Shown one piece after another: positions 34,798 through 46,650 of a stretch of 64,000 nucleotides of DNA (position 1 is the stretch's first letter; each line of letters opens with the position of its first letter). The stretch spans positions 113,130,515 to 113,194,514 of the forward strand of contig OW799237.1 in NCBI GenBank assembly GCA_941918925.1. The letters are read 5' to 3'. The position numbers and the translations under genes were made by a program. Origin of the DNA: Phyto melanocephala (Eukaryota > Arthropoda > Insecta > Diptera > Rhinophoridae). Under the pieces are notes generated by a model, which saw only the letters and a program-made list of their open reading frames with translations, made no database searches and was not told the DNA's origin.

Positions 34798-36415
34798 TTT
34801 TTTTATAAATACGGTTTTATAAAACATGCAGCATAAAAAACATGAGATCATAAAAACATAAAAAAGGATAACAATTCAAAAGTAATAATACAATATTCAA
34901 ATATTTACATATATTTGAAAACCTACACATATGTAAATGTATATAAGTATAAAAATAATAAATTGAAATTATAAATGCACCTATTAATGAAATAAATTTT
35001 TGTTTGAATAATATAAGTATGCTAAATTTATGGCCAACACTGTATGTGTGGTAAAGGGTAATACCAAATTCGACACAGCAATTCCTCTTCTTATATTTCT
35101 CTTTTACTTGCTGTTAACTTTTTCAGTAGAGCGCCAGGGAACAGCATGTTTAAACTGTTTCTTGTATGAACTAAAGTAGAGGTTATTAGTTGCAAAGAAG
35201 AACTACGAAGTGAGAGAATGCATTTAAGAATCATGCCTATATTCTATAAGCACTCTTTAAACCAAATTAAGCATTAAGTGAAGCGTTACTGAAAATTTTG
35301 TTAATGTCGATTTGTGAAGGGGTAGAGTATTTTTCTTCTTCTTTAACGATCTCAGTGCTGTTGTAATGTTTTGGTCTCAATTATGTACCAGCCCTTAGTT
35401 TTAGATAAAACTGAATAGAAATTTTATCCTGGTTATAAGTCAAACGTTATTATATTTGATACCGGCCAAAGCTATGCTATACATATCTCTGACTGCAGGG
35501 TTTATCGTAGTCTGGCTCTTTGTTTTGTCCAATCGGAGATCACGTGATGGCTGCTATTTAAACAAAAGTCGCGGAAAGTTTAAGGTCTATTGATGGCCTA
35601 TGGCCTGAAAAAATCATTACAGCTGGTGCATTATAATCGTGTACTTTTGAAAACCAAGTTTATTGACAATTTTATAAGAAATAGTTACCTGAACAAGTGA
35701 TTTTTGTATTACATAAAAATGAAGTTGACCAATTTCTTATAATGAAGTTATTTTAAATTATTTTCTGTTAGAGATTTTTTCTATTTGTAGAAAAGGCATC
35801 AAACCTATTACACAACTCCCGGTGACGGTTGTGAAAAACTTTTTTTTTTTATTTATCATATTACTTTTTCCACTTTCAAATTACTTTTCCACAATTGTAG
35901 TTCTTTATCAACTTTCCTTGTAGTTTTCTTTTTTTAAGATTTCGTTAGTTGTTACAAAGTTTTTAGAACAATTATCCAGAAAAAAATCTTTTCGAATATG
36001 TTTCATATCTACTCATAAAATACATTCACAAACACACCCTTAAATATGGGTGTTCGTGCATTTATCGTTATTCTCTTTCTATTAGTTTTGCCTTTGTTCT
36101 TTTTTTGTGTCCATATCCTTTGGCCAACAAATAAACAAGTCCTTATCAAGTGACATCTTGTTCAAGTATAAATTGGAAAAGAAATCTGAATCGCAAAAAT
36201 AAGTTTTATACTGTGCGTTACTTTTAAGGTGGGCAAATTAAAAATTTTATAAAAGTTCTAAAAAAAGTTAAGGAATTTTATAGAATTTTTATAAAAAATT
36301 TAAATAAAAAAAACTGTAATTAACTTACAATGAAAATCTTTAGATGTTTTTAAGAGAAAATTAAGGCAAATTTAAGTACAAATTTTTAAGATATCTAATA
36401 ATATAATTGGAAAAC
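34798..36415. other. No gene identified
   Basis: AT-rich without recognisable features. Confidence 0.45.
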
Positions 36416-36418
36416 TAA

Positions 36419-36587
36419 GGGTCATTATAACAACTTGCAGTTAGTTAAGGGCAGGATTTTGTCGGAGCGAAAAATTGCCCTAAATAATTAATAGATAAAA
36501 AAGAATAAATGAAAGTTTTTTAATGCAAGGCCACCTTTCGGTCCAAAAAATCCTACCTTTAACTAAAGAAAGTTGAAATAATGGCCC
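36419..36587. mobile_element. 169-bp MITE, PIF/Harbinger-like, copy B
   Basis: Starts GGGTCATTATAACAACTTGC and ends GAAAGTTGAAATAATGGCCC. The next inner words GCAGGATTTTGTCGG and CCAAAAAATCCTACC are also roughly inverted, so the arms are about 50 bp. Flanked by TAA on the left and TTA on the right. Exactly the length of the copy at 14133-14301. Confidence 0.75.
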
Positions 36588-36784
36588 TTAATGTTTTAAC
36601 CTCCCATATGACAAAATTTGTCACATTAAAAAATCGTGCTAGTGTTGATTACGACGATCGCCGTTATATGGAGGATAAAAATTTTATAGAGTTTTCAACG
36701 TCAACTCCACAAGATATTGAACTTCACGATATTACAAAAGTCAAAATAGTAGCACGAATGGAGAATTTTTCAATAAGAGATTAA
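36581..36784 (+). CDS. Unidentified short open frame, possible exon or relic
   Basis: A 67-codon frame whose first codons lie in the end of the adjacent MITE, so any original start is lost or lies upstream. From about residue 20 the composition is acidic and mixed (stretches such as YDDRRYMEDKNF and TPQDIELHDITKVK), unlike the Phe/Lys/Asn-rich chance frames around it. An AATAAAA motif follows the stop by about 10 bases. I recognise no family. It may be a chance frame, the last exon of a gene, or a transposon-derived scrap. Low confidence that it is expressed. Confidence 0.2.
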   Translation: MALNVLTSHMTKFVTLKNRASVDYDDRRYMEDKNFIEFSTSTPQDIELHDITKVKIVARMENFSIRD

Positions 36785-37355
36785 CAACAACAAAATAAAA
36801 TCATTTTTTAGCTGCTAAGTGAAACTTCTTATTATTTGCTCACGATGTTTATGTCACTAAAAGCATACGCAATATTCGAGGCATATTAAACAATCGAAGT
36901 TCGAAAAAAATATTTTAAAGTTTATTATATTTTGGGAGTTTGACATTTGAAATGAAAGAGAGGAGATAGAAAATAGTTTTTTATTTATGGACTTTGACAG
37001 GCGAAGTGTAAAATAAAACAAGACAACTAGTCAGATGAAGGCTCAAGACTACCTAAAGCATACATTTAAATTTGCAATATTGTAATGTGTAATAGATTTT
37101 TTCTTTATTTTAATTTTTACTTATAAAACAAAACCAGAATAGGCTTTCAAAAAAAAAAAAAAAATAATAATAAAAATAAAAAAATAAATGTGACGAGAAA
37201 ATTCTATGTGGTAAACAATGATAACAGAATTTTGAATATTTTTTTGAGTTTGAAATTAAATTAATTATAATAGAATAAGATAACAATTCCCTTTTATAAG
37301 ATATTTAAATGAATTGTATTGTTTGTCACTTATACGAAATTTAAAAAATTTAGTA
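36785..37355. other. No gene identified
   Basis: AT-rich, with an A tract near 37148-37163. Confidence 0.45.
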
Positions 37356-37359
37356 CTTG

Positions 37360-38060
37360 ATTTAAAAGGTTTTCTCAAAGTGTGTTAAGAAACATATCAA
37401 AACAGTTTTCGTTAAGAATGTTCTCGTAAATTTGCTGGTAGTCCAACAAAAGAGATTAAAGTTTTCCTTGGTAACTGAGTGCGATTTGTTGGCATTGAAG
37501 AAAGCTTTGCAATACTTACACTCTAATATGAAAAATTCAGACAAATTATAAGGCACTGAGTTCTATTACACTCAGCTTGAATTGTCGCAAAATATGAATG
37601 TATTCAGATAACAGATGGCCTAGGCCATCTATGTGGCATTTCCTAGTAATCATCTCTGGATTGTCATCCCATAAATTTAATTTTAAAATGCGTCCCCAAT
37701 TAATTCCGGACGAACATAATTTTTCACAGTTTGGTTGCTGATGTCTATGACATATTATTTCTTATCGAGTTTCGCGCATGAATTTTACAATCTCTTGAAT
37801 ATATCGATTCGAACACTTTTTAGCAAGACTTGAAGAATATGGTGGTGGTGTCAAGCTAGGTGAAGCAGCGCTCTACCCAACATGTGTTCCTTTGAATCTT
37901 CCTATGTTTGATGCAGTGATGCTGAAACCCTTTGCCTTTTTAGTATAAAAGATATCCCACATCTCGAGGGACTAATATTCTGCCAGAGCTTGTTGTTCGC
38001 CAGTGTTTCTTACTGCTTTATCAACGCCTAGCAGTTGTTTATTTTCAGCATAAGGAAATA
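37360..38060 (-). pseudogene. Unidentified degenerate coding-like tract
   Basis: The minus strand has long stretches with protein-like composition broken by stops. From high to low coordinates: KKAKGFSITASNIGRFKGT, then a Pro/Ser stretch SPSLTPPPYSSSL, NRYIQEIVKFMRE, then CEKLCSSGINWGRILKLNLW, DNPEMITRKCHIDGLGHLL, SEYIHILRQFKLSV and finally the open frame 37556-37362. The density of varied residues (W, C, H, G, P) is unusual for this AT-rich window. I cannot name the family. It could be a processed pseudogene, a broken transposon ORF, or chance. Confidence 0.3.
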
Positions 38061-40905
38061 AAACAGCGATACGATGTCTAGATTCTGTCTTAAAAAAGGT
38101 GGTTTAAAAGTACTTCGAGCTTTAAAACTTAGGTTGCTTCAATACCCTCTTCTACCAACAACTAAAAAAAAAAAAAATAAATTTATAATTACAGCAAAGA
38201 TATTGGATTTAAATTCCTTTAGATCCAATACTGCTTAACTAAAATGTATTAATTACAATAAGCCAATTTCAGATAGAGAAAAAAAACTAAATTAGTTTTG
38301 GGATAAAAATTATTTAAATGCTGAGCTTGAAAAAAAAATACATCAACTTGTTGTTCTGCCCACTTATTTGTTTAACTTCTTTTCAATTCATACAGAACAA
38401 TACACTCATATAGACTTTGTGTCTAAGTTAATCAGTTACATTCCGATTTGCTAGATGAAAAGAGATACCAATTAATATGAAAGAAAAAAAACGTAATTTT
38501 TTTTATACAATTAAAAAAAAAAAGGAAATTGTTCTTACTTTTAAATCACGTTAAAGTTTTTAGTAAAAATCCTTTAACAGTATTAGCCTTCCAATGAGAC
38601 ACATGATTTGAGCAAAAAATATTTATATTTTGTTTATGGCAAATAATGTTAAAATAAAAGACATTCAAACCGTAAAAGTGTAAAAGAAAAACATGTTGAT
38701 TTTACATTGTAATCTAATATGCACTGTAATCATACTGTTGCTTCTTTTTCCTTTATCGTTATGTTTCTAAAAGCTTAAATTATGCAGCAGTCCACACTTA
38801 AATCGGTAACTTTTCACCACATCATACAATAAGTGTCAGTTGGATAGAAAGTCCCATTTGGAGGGATATAAAACAATAAAAACAAAAAGAAACAAATAGT
38901 CAAAGGAGAATTTACTCTATGGAGGATATATGGTGTTGCCTGTTTTTATGGAAATTTTTTAATAATTTTCTCTTAATAAAGAAATTGTCGGAATAGTACA
39001 AAAAAGAGAAGACTGTAAGCTGAAAAATTTTGAACTTTAAGAATTGTTTTTAAAAAGAGAAACTTGGTAAAAAAATTAATGTAAATTAATAATTTAAAGA
39101 TTTCTAGAAAAAGGATATTTTTTAAGTCGCTTACTGATAATTACTGCTCGATAAGGAGTTCGAAAAGAAAATATGAGCGTAAGAGGTAGGATCTTGGCAA
39201 ATTGCTTAGAATCCATACATAATCTCAAAGAAGAAATTCAAGAAGTTATCGAAAACATACTGCCAAAAAAGGGTAAATCAATTTAAATAAACATTTGTTT
39301 ATTTCGCTTAAAAATAAACTGTTTTCAACATGTTAAAATGAGAAATTTTCTGCTCACAGTTATTAATTATTATCTTTCATTAGCTTTCTGCAGTAGTCTA
39401 CCTAACGGGATTTTCTGAAATGGCAGTAACATCAGTGGCAACACTTAAAAACATTTTTAAACATGTTTGTAAGCATGTGTGTTGTCATGACACTGTAAGG
39501 TTATGTGTTGTATTTAATTTTTCATATGCGAGTTTATAAAGAACGTGTTATTCATTTGTATTTTATTACTGTTTATTGTTTGTTGTCACGTGCTGACAAT
39601 AAATTGGGGGGGGGGGGGGGGGAAATATGTATTCCTGTACACTTTAAAATTAATAACTTTAGAACTGCGATATGGTTGTGAGTTGTGGATATTATTTATT
39701 CTCTTCAATGTACTTGTACGCTCTTTCGAGGTAAACACAATCAGGATCTATTATTTATTTATGCTGTAGCCAACTAAACTTTTCATTTTGCTTATAAATA
39801 GTAATTTTTACTTTTCGAAATTGGCATAAAAGATTCATAATTTTTTTTAACTAACTTTATTGTCTTGTTTATTAAGTCGTTCACACTAGACTATAGAATG
39901 AAGGCACGTAAAGGTTTATTATGTTATTGGGGAAACAAAATGTTTAATATAAGGGAATGCTAGATTTTTGTATAAAACAATATGGCCACACTAAATATTT
40001 GGTTGCGATAACTCCTTGTAAATCTTACTTTCATTGAAATTTTTTTATGCAAACGGCCGTTTAACATTAATTTCACTTTCTTTAAATATATGTTTTGTTT
40101 CTGTAACTTATTATGATTTTATTTAAGTGAGTAGAAGCGAGCCTTCATTGTCCCCTAAGGACACTTCCCATGCTTCAAAATTATCCGATATCTGTCTAAA
40201 AGCTAATGAAGTTCGAAAAAAAATCTCATAGAATCAAATCAAAACATTTTTTTGTTTTAATTTTTTTTTGTTTAATTATTATTAAATAATTATTATTTAA
40301 TTATACAAAGTGATCGTTGAATGTATATTTTATTGCTATTTTAATATTTAAAATAATACTTTTGACTACCAACTTTCTCTTTAAAAAATTTTATTTGTTA
40401 GCTTTTCTATTATTTATTAATTTACCTAATCATCAGTTAAATTATTTGTACTGCGAATCGCTTTTATTTTATGAACTTGAGCCAAAATAAAAATGATTCA
40501 CAGTAAAATTTAATATATGAAGTTCGAATCAAAATATTAACATTAAATTATTTGTCTCATTTTCGAATAGCATGTGTCCGGCACTTGGTTTGGGTAGTTC
40601 ACATTTATTGTATTAAATAAAAGCGTGTATGCCACCGACTTTGCATAGTTATCGTAACAAAAAGTAGACTACGTGTTAATATAAGCTGCTGGCTATCTGT
40701 GTTTTAAATTTAATTTACTGCAATTGAGTAACAGATATCTAATCATTCAAACATCCAAACACTCACATTTATTTAATTTAGTATTTTATATTTATGTATT
40801 AAATAAATTTTAACTTTTCCCTTGCTTTTAACTTAGATATGATTATAAGAGACTTTTACGAACAACAAAAACAAAAGTAATTAAAAAAACTTCCCCAAAT
40901 ATGTA
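38061..40905. other. No gene identified; contains a 17-nt G run
   Basis: AT-rich throughout apart from an uninterrupted run of 17 G at 39606-39622. No coding motif was recognised. Confidence 0.45.
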
Positions 40906-40909
40906 CTTA

Positions 40910-42130
40910 TAGCGATAAGTTAGAAATCTAGCAGACATGCCGGTAAACAAAAATAAATAAAATCCCATTGCATATCCGTACAAAGTCAGTTAGAAATTTA
41001 TCAGATATTTATGTCGTATATCAGTTCTTATGAGATATGTCTGACAGAAATCGGAACGAAATATTCGTAAAAACAATTAGACATTTTGTCGTTCGAAAAT
41101 ATTTGTATTCCATAATGTATAGGTTTTATATGCCACATAGAACACAATAATTTACGAACGACGATTTATTAGACTGAAACTGAGTCAGACATTGTGATTA
41201 TAATTTTTAGACTCGGAAGACACTTTCAAAATACTTAGCAAGCGTTGTATAGACCTTGTAAAAATGTGTTTGTATGTATTATGCCGAGAAATCAAAAGTC
41301 TAAAAATCGACCTCAATGTTTGCTTAGTGGTTTTGGTATCATTGAATTAAAGCCTGAAGGTTAATCTTTAATATTTAATACTAATATATCTAATATTTTC
41401 CTTTTTTTTAATTTATAATTTTGTTTTGTAACATCTGTCATCAGTCCTTGTTTGTGTCTGTTAATAATCTGTTAAAAAAAAATTATATAGATTCAATCAT
41501 AAATTAGAGCGACAGGTTTAAAAGATGTGCACATAAAATGTGACTAAAAGACTAATCAAAGATATAAGAACAAATATTTTGGTTTTTTTTTTTTTTTTTT
41601 TTGATTATATAACTGTAATAATTTTAATTTTTTTTTTACTTTTGCATATTACTTAAATGTAAATGAGGCAAACATTATGGCTGATATAATATGATTACAT
41701 TTTACTTTACTAACAAATGAAAATATAAATTATTTAACATGGTCCTTAACGTCCATGGATCATCTACAATTATCTCCATCAATTGCATATAATGCTTCCG
41801 GACAAATACTATAAAATGAATAAGAAGATTACAATTATAACATGCTCGAACATGAACACAAATCCATAGATAAAATAACTGAATGATTAATAATGACAGT
41901 GGTCGTTACCCAGCTGGCAAATTAGTATCACAATGTCTGACTCGGTCTTAGTCTGTTAAATGCCTGATTGTTGGAAATGGATATTGAAAGATTTCTGTTA
42001 GACATATCTGTAAATTTGCACATACGACATGCCGGGTCAATTTCTGACTGATTTTTTATGGATATATTGGAAATTTTTTTTTTATTCTTATTTACCGGTA
42101 TGTCTGCTGTGTTTCTAAGTGATTTCATAC
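40910..42130. mobile_element. Element with long inverted arms (foldback-like)
   Basis: The left arm (about 40910-41215) and the right arm (about 41905-42130) are diverged inverted copies. Left-arm words CAGACATGCCGGTAAAC, AAAGTCAGTTAGAAATT, GATATGTCTGACAGAAATC and GAGTCAGACATTGTGAT reappear, in order, on the reverse strand of the right arm as CAGACATACCGGTAAAT, AAATCAGTCAGAAATT, GATATGTCTAACAGAAATC and GAGTCAGACATTGTGAT. The spacer of about 690 bp has no recognisable ORF. No target duplication was found. Superfamily unknown; a non-autonomous element with long TIRs or a simple inverted duplication are alternatives. Confidence 0.6.
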
Positions 42131-42379
42131 AGATTTCTTGAAAAGAGTTACTCCTGGTAATGATACTTGTAAGAGTTTTACATAAGTTTTAGTTGTCTTA
42201 CAAACAAAAGTGAAAATAGCAAAAAAAAAAAAAATTAAGCTGCCAAATTCTTAAAAAAAAACATATAATTTAGTAAGTGATAAGAAATAAATAATAATAA
42301 TAATAAGAAAACGTTTTATTTAAATTAAATGAATAATTAAAAGGTAAAATAAACTTTAGAACTTCAGGACAAGATTATT

Positions 42380-42615
42380 TTTATACACACTACAAACAAC
42401 AAATGGTGTGATGGTATAATCATTTTGTCACCCCGTTTGTAACACATTCAAATATTAATTTTAGGCACCATAGATTATGTATTTTCTGAGTCCTGGTTTC
42501 ATTTTGTGACGATCTAACTATGTCCGTCCATTTGTCTATCTGTTTGAAGCACGATAGAATACGAACAGAAAAAGATAGCGGGTTGATATTTTGCCAGAAT
42601 ACTTCAAGCACTTAA
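42380..42615 (-). mobile_element. Mini-me-like element, subfamily II
   Basis: Terminal hairpin-like TATACACAC...GTGTGATGGTATA, then TTTTGTCACCCCGTTTGTAA, CACCATAGATTATG, TTTTGTGACGATCTAACTAT, a short GTCC/GTCT tract and AAGCACGATAGAATACGAAC. Same order as 9015-9240. Confidence 0.65.
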
Positions 42616-43439
42616 GAAATATTTGCTATCGAAAATGGAGTAAAAAATATATATTTCCATTAAAAACTTTTCAAATCTTTGCATTATATTAAAGGAGTAA
42701 TTGATCAAAACGTACGATAATTTTCCTCGAACGGTGTTTTTTAAGTGTATTTAAAATTTCAAATGTCCTAGAACCGACAAAATTAAATGTACGATGCTAA
42801 AATTTCGCAAGTGTAGCATATTCGTCAATATTACTGGGATAACGGAAAATAAAACTTAAACGCTCACCTCCCATACAGTGTTGCCAATTTAGCTATTTTA
42901 TGGTTAGATTTAGCTATTTTTGAACACGCTTAGCTAGGAAAATCTGCTCTTAGCTATAAGCCATTAATTTAACCATTCCTAGATATTTTTTAGCCTTTTT
43001 TAGCCATTTTTTGTTTTAAGCTTTTAAGTGATGTTGTTGTTTCGTTTCCTAAATAGTGAAAACGCTTCAATAAAACATTGTTTTTTTAACTACTAAAAAT
43101 TGCATCGATGGGAACCTCTTCGATTACATAAACAAACAATCAATCAGTAAAAAAAACCAAACAAGCATGTGTATTTAAGAAATAAATAAAAAAGAAATTT
43201 AAGAAAAATAAACAAAATTTTCCCAGAAGTTTATGAAGGAATGGTTATCATTACCATTACCAAAATTAAAAGAATAAATAACAGAAATTAAAAAGTTTTT
43301 TTTTTGAATATCTTAAATGAGAAATTAATGCAAAATTATATATTAAATGGTGTCGGATATACATATTAGCAAGGCCAAGCCTTTACCTTTTAATCCAGTG
43401 AATTTTAAGCTACAACAGCGGAGGATACATTAGCTATGG

Positions 43440-43700
43440 GTTTTCAAAAAGAGTGATGTGATTTCTTTAAAAACATACTTATTGTTACGGAAATTCAAAA
43501 GATTTTTATTAAATAATAAGTACAATCGATACAATTAAGTTCTGAATAAAACCTCATTCAAATGGCCTCCACGACTTCTTCTACAGGAACGAATTTTAGA
43601 GCATTTTTTCACTTACTCAAGTTGTATTTCATGTAAAGCATGTTCAATATTGATTATTGATTGATAAGATTGCAGAGAGTTTCGAAAGACCAAAAAAAAA
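43440..43700 (-). pseudogene. Tc1/mariner 3'-end fragment inside the hAT element
   Basis: Minus strand: GTCTTTCGAAACTCTCTGCA, a run ending CATGCTTTACATGAAATAC, then CGTTCCTGTAGAAGAAGTCG and TGGAGGCCATTTGAATGA (encoding a CRRSRGGHLNE-like tail), AGAACTTAATTGTATCGATT, and the terminus AAAGAAATCACATCACTCTT. The same block, in the same order, lies at 34560-34797 on the plus strand, so both are copies of one subfamily. Only the last part of the transposase gene and its 3' flank remain. It is truncated at 43700, where mini-me copy 5 begins. Confidence 0.75.
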
Positions 43701-43701
43701 A

Positions 43702-44461
43702 CAGTGAAAAAGGGTATATATAGGTTTGTCATTCCGTGTGAAATTTCTACAATTTTCATTTCCGACCCCATAAAGAATAAATTTTCTGAAAGCTTATGAA
43801 TAGGGGAGTCGATTAAGCTCTGTCAGTCTGTCCGTCTGACCGTCTGTCCGTGTGCATGTTGAAATCAACTTTTTGAAGTTCCCCGACATCGCTTGGACTC
43901 GGGTGTGGTACTAAAATATTAGAAATATTCGGGAGTAGAACGGTATTGAAAATCAGAAACATCGGTACATAAACAACTGAGATATGAGCAAAAACCCACG
44001 ACCACCTCGAATTTTTTTTCACAAAAACAACATTACAACAACATACATATATACAAACGTGTATACTGGTTAGAGAAAATGTGGCATCGAATCCCATCTG
44101 AGCCAAAAATTTTTTTTTTTTATTTTGTTTATATATTTTTTTTATTTTTTTTTTATTTTTTATTTAATATATTATTTATATTTTTATTATTTTTTTTGTT
44201 TTATATATATTATATATATTTTAATTATTTTTTTTTTAATTTTTTTTTTATTTTTTTTTTAATTTCTTTTTATTTTTTTAACACACATACGTAAATTTGT
44301 AATTTTACAATGGGATGCTATTATATATGTATGTTTTTTATATATGTATGTACGTATTTCATATGGGATGAATGGTGATACAAACTACTGTTATTGCATG
44401 ACTACACGTTGTGAAGGGTATATAAGATTCGTCACGGCCGAATATAGCGCTCTTACTTGTT
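43702..44461 (-). mobile_element. Mini-me-like element, copy 5
   Basis: Starts with AGTGAAAAAGGGTATATATA (half of the end hairpin). Then TTTGTCATTCCGTGTG, core TTTCCGACCCCATAAAG, GTCT/GTCC tract 43825-43852, CCCCGACATCGC, GATATGAGC, ACCACCTCG, ATACTGGTTAG, GTGGCATCGAATCCC at 44081, T-rich core 44105-44280, ACAATGGGATG, (TATG)n, GGGATGAATGGTGATAC, hairpin ATTCGTC-ACG-GCCGAAT, CTCTTACTTGTT. Central block in the common orientation. Phe-rich frames across the T-rich core are artefacts. Confidence 0.85.
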
Positions 44462-45140
44462 TTTTCTATATTCTTTTTTTAAGATACGACTTAGAAAGTA
44501 TTGATAAATGCTGTTTTCAATATGAAGTAGCACATAATTATCTTAAATTAATAGGACCTAAAGAAAGTTAAGATGACAATGACAATAATAGCCTAATAAC
44601 AATAACACCATTATAACAATTCTTGTAATTTATAACTAGTCAAAGATATATTGAGTATATTACAAACGGTCTTAAATTTTATTATTTTTCTTTAAAATAA
44701 GTTTTTCTTTTTTTTATTCAAATATTGAAAACTTTCTATATAAAACATTTAGCCATTTTTTTTAGCTAGTTTCTATGCATTTTTTTCCGGAATTTTAGCC
44801 ATTTTTGCCTATTAAGTTCTGGCATCACTGCTCCCATATAATGCTTTTCTTTAATTCATATAATTTCTATAAGGACAAGGAATTTGCAAGAACAATGGAC
44901 TGTATAATGCAATATATAGCTTATTATCTGAAATTACTTTGATACGACTACTTCTCATTTAATGTGTTTTAATAAAATTTAAGAGCTCAAAGAAGTTTTT
45001 TTATATTAATAAAATTTCTTCATGGACAAAAATTTTTTAAGAACAATGGATACAGAAGTTGAGTTTAAATATTATAACAAATTATTTTAATACGCCAACT
45101 TATAAGAGTTTGTCTTAACTACTTCATATGTTTTTCGGTC

Positions 45141-45876
45141 AGAACTCATACATAATTTATACCCCATTTCATCTGACAGATGTCGAACTATTTTGCATGC
45201 TGGGTTGTATTAAAGTACGTATGTATTCGTACACTTGTGTAACTTAAACCTATTAACTGCAAGTTTTCGTATCTATAAAGTAAAAAAACTCAAACTTGAT
45301 AAATTATTTATAATTAATTTTAAAACTAAAATGATTTGATATATTTGCTGTAGGTAAAATTTTTGTTCGTTTTTAAAATGATGCACATTATAGGATTTAA
45401 AGAAAATAATTCAGCAATTTGCTGAATGAAAAAAAAAAAAAAATAAATAAATAATAAATCAAACTAATTTAATGAAAGCAGCTTATATTTTGAACCGAGA
45501 AATTTTCCATAATTAACCACATATTAATAAAATTTAATTTAATATTAAGGCTATAAGTTAAATGTGATAATGATATAATAAAGGAAAATTTTGTTATCAG
45601 ATACTAGACTTATACCTTGAAATATTAATTAAAATTAAATTTTATCAACACACAAAAATATTACAAAAATCAAAACAAATATTATATGCTACACAACGGA
45701 GTAGCGAAATATTGAGAGAATCAATAAAAATTAAAGACATTATTTTAATTATTAAAAGACCTTTAGCTGAAATAATTTTAGTTAGTATTTAAATTGAAAA
45801 TGGTAACAAAAAACTAAATAATTATTAAAACACAAAGAAAATGTTCTAATGTAACATTAAAATAAAAAAAATAAAA
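45141..45876. other. No gene identified
   Basis: AT-rich. About 60 bp at 45545-45605 (GGCTATAAGTTAAATGTGAT and onward) resemble 48872-48935. Confidence 0.45.
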
Positions 45877-46650
45877 ACAAGTAAGAGCACATTGATACCC
45901 ACCATCAATTTTGTGCCCTTTTATAGCACAAACTTTATTATTTTGTTACTAACAGAAATCGATATGGCATAATCTCTATATATTGAAAATATATTGATTT
46001 CTTATTTAAATATGTATTATTGATTAGTAAAAAGTACATTGACACACCTACTTTAATGCCCACTTTTCTCGTAATCTTCTGTTGATGAAATTTAAAAGCT
46101 CATAAAACCGAAATGAAATTTCGCACATATAGCTTTCTAGTCAATGTCATTGTTATACAAGAAAATGAAGATCACACGCCCACTTAAGGGCCTACCTCCC
46201 ATATAACGCTTTATTTAAAATATCTTGGTTTTGTTTATTGGCAAAAACAAATTCGGCACGCCTTCTATAACACCCACTTTTCACGTTATCTACTGTTTAT
46301 GAAATTTAGCCGACAAAATTAGAGGTATAATGATGAAATTCGCTTTATATATATCTTCCGAGTCAATGTTATTGTTATGCCAGAAAATAAATGTGACGCG
46401 TCTACTTTAACGCCTTTTTCCCATATAACGGTTCACCTTAAATTCATATAATTTTTCAATGGACAAAGTTTTTGGAAGAATAAAGTACTAAATTGAAATA
46501 TCTCAGTTTTATTTATTAGCAGATTTTATATTGACACGCCTACTTAAACGCCTACTTTCATTGAAGGACTAAATAAAACATTTTACTAGCATATCGAAGT
46601 TATACAAAGAAAGTGATACATATTTTAGTATAAAGAGATTATTCCTTGGC
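45877..46650. mobile_element. Family IV repeat with inverted subterminal ends
   Basis: Head AACAAGTAAGAGCACATTG, like the mini-me head but lacking its hairpin. Then several diverged units containing GACACRCCTACTTTAAYGCC and CCCATATAACG words at about 46040, 46160, 46255, 46395 and 46535. The far end GTATAAAGAGATTATTCC is the inverse of GGCATAATCTCTATATATTG near the head. It is non-coding and related to 51406-51925. Confidence 0.6.

Larger units (their letters stand above)
42876..44830. mobile_element. hAT-like element with 8-bp TSD and nested insertions
   Basis: Begins CAGTGTTGCCAATTTAGC and ends TTCTGGCATCACTG, an 11-bp inverted repeat with one mismatch (CAGTG[T/A]TGCCA). The 8-bp CTCCCATA is duplicated exactly at 42868-42875 and 44831-44838, the TSD length of hAT elements. 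TTTAGCTATTTT / TTAGCCATTTTT words are clustered beneath each end. No transposase frame was seen. Once the mariner fragment and mini-me copy 5 are subtracted, the element is about 0.9 kb, so it is non-autonomous. Confidence 0.85.
42690..45140. mobile_element. Family IV repeat split by a hAT insertion
   Basis: The left part ends CGCTCACCTCCCATA and the right part resumes CTCCCATATAATGC, followed by TTCATATAATTTCTATAAGG. These flanks match the units in 45877-46650 (CCTACCTCCCATATAACGC; TTCATATAATTTTTCAATGG) and, reversed, 51700-51890. The outer limits are approximate. Confidence 0.5.

Noticed and set aside
44079..44294. 71-residue Phe/Tyr-rich open frame
   Set aside because: It covers the T-rich core of mini-me copy 5 and has no independent support.
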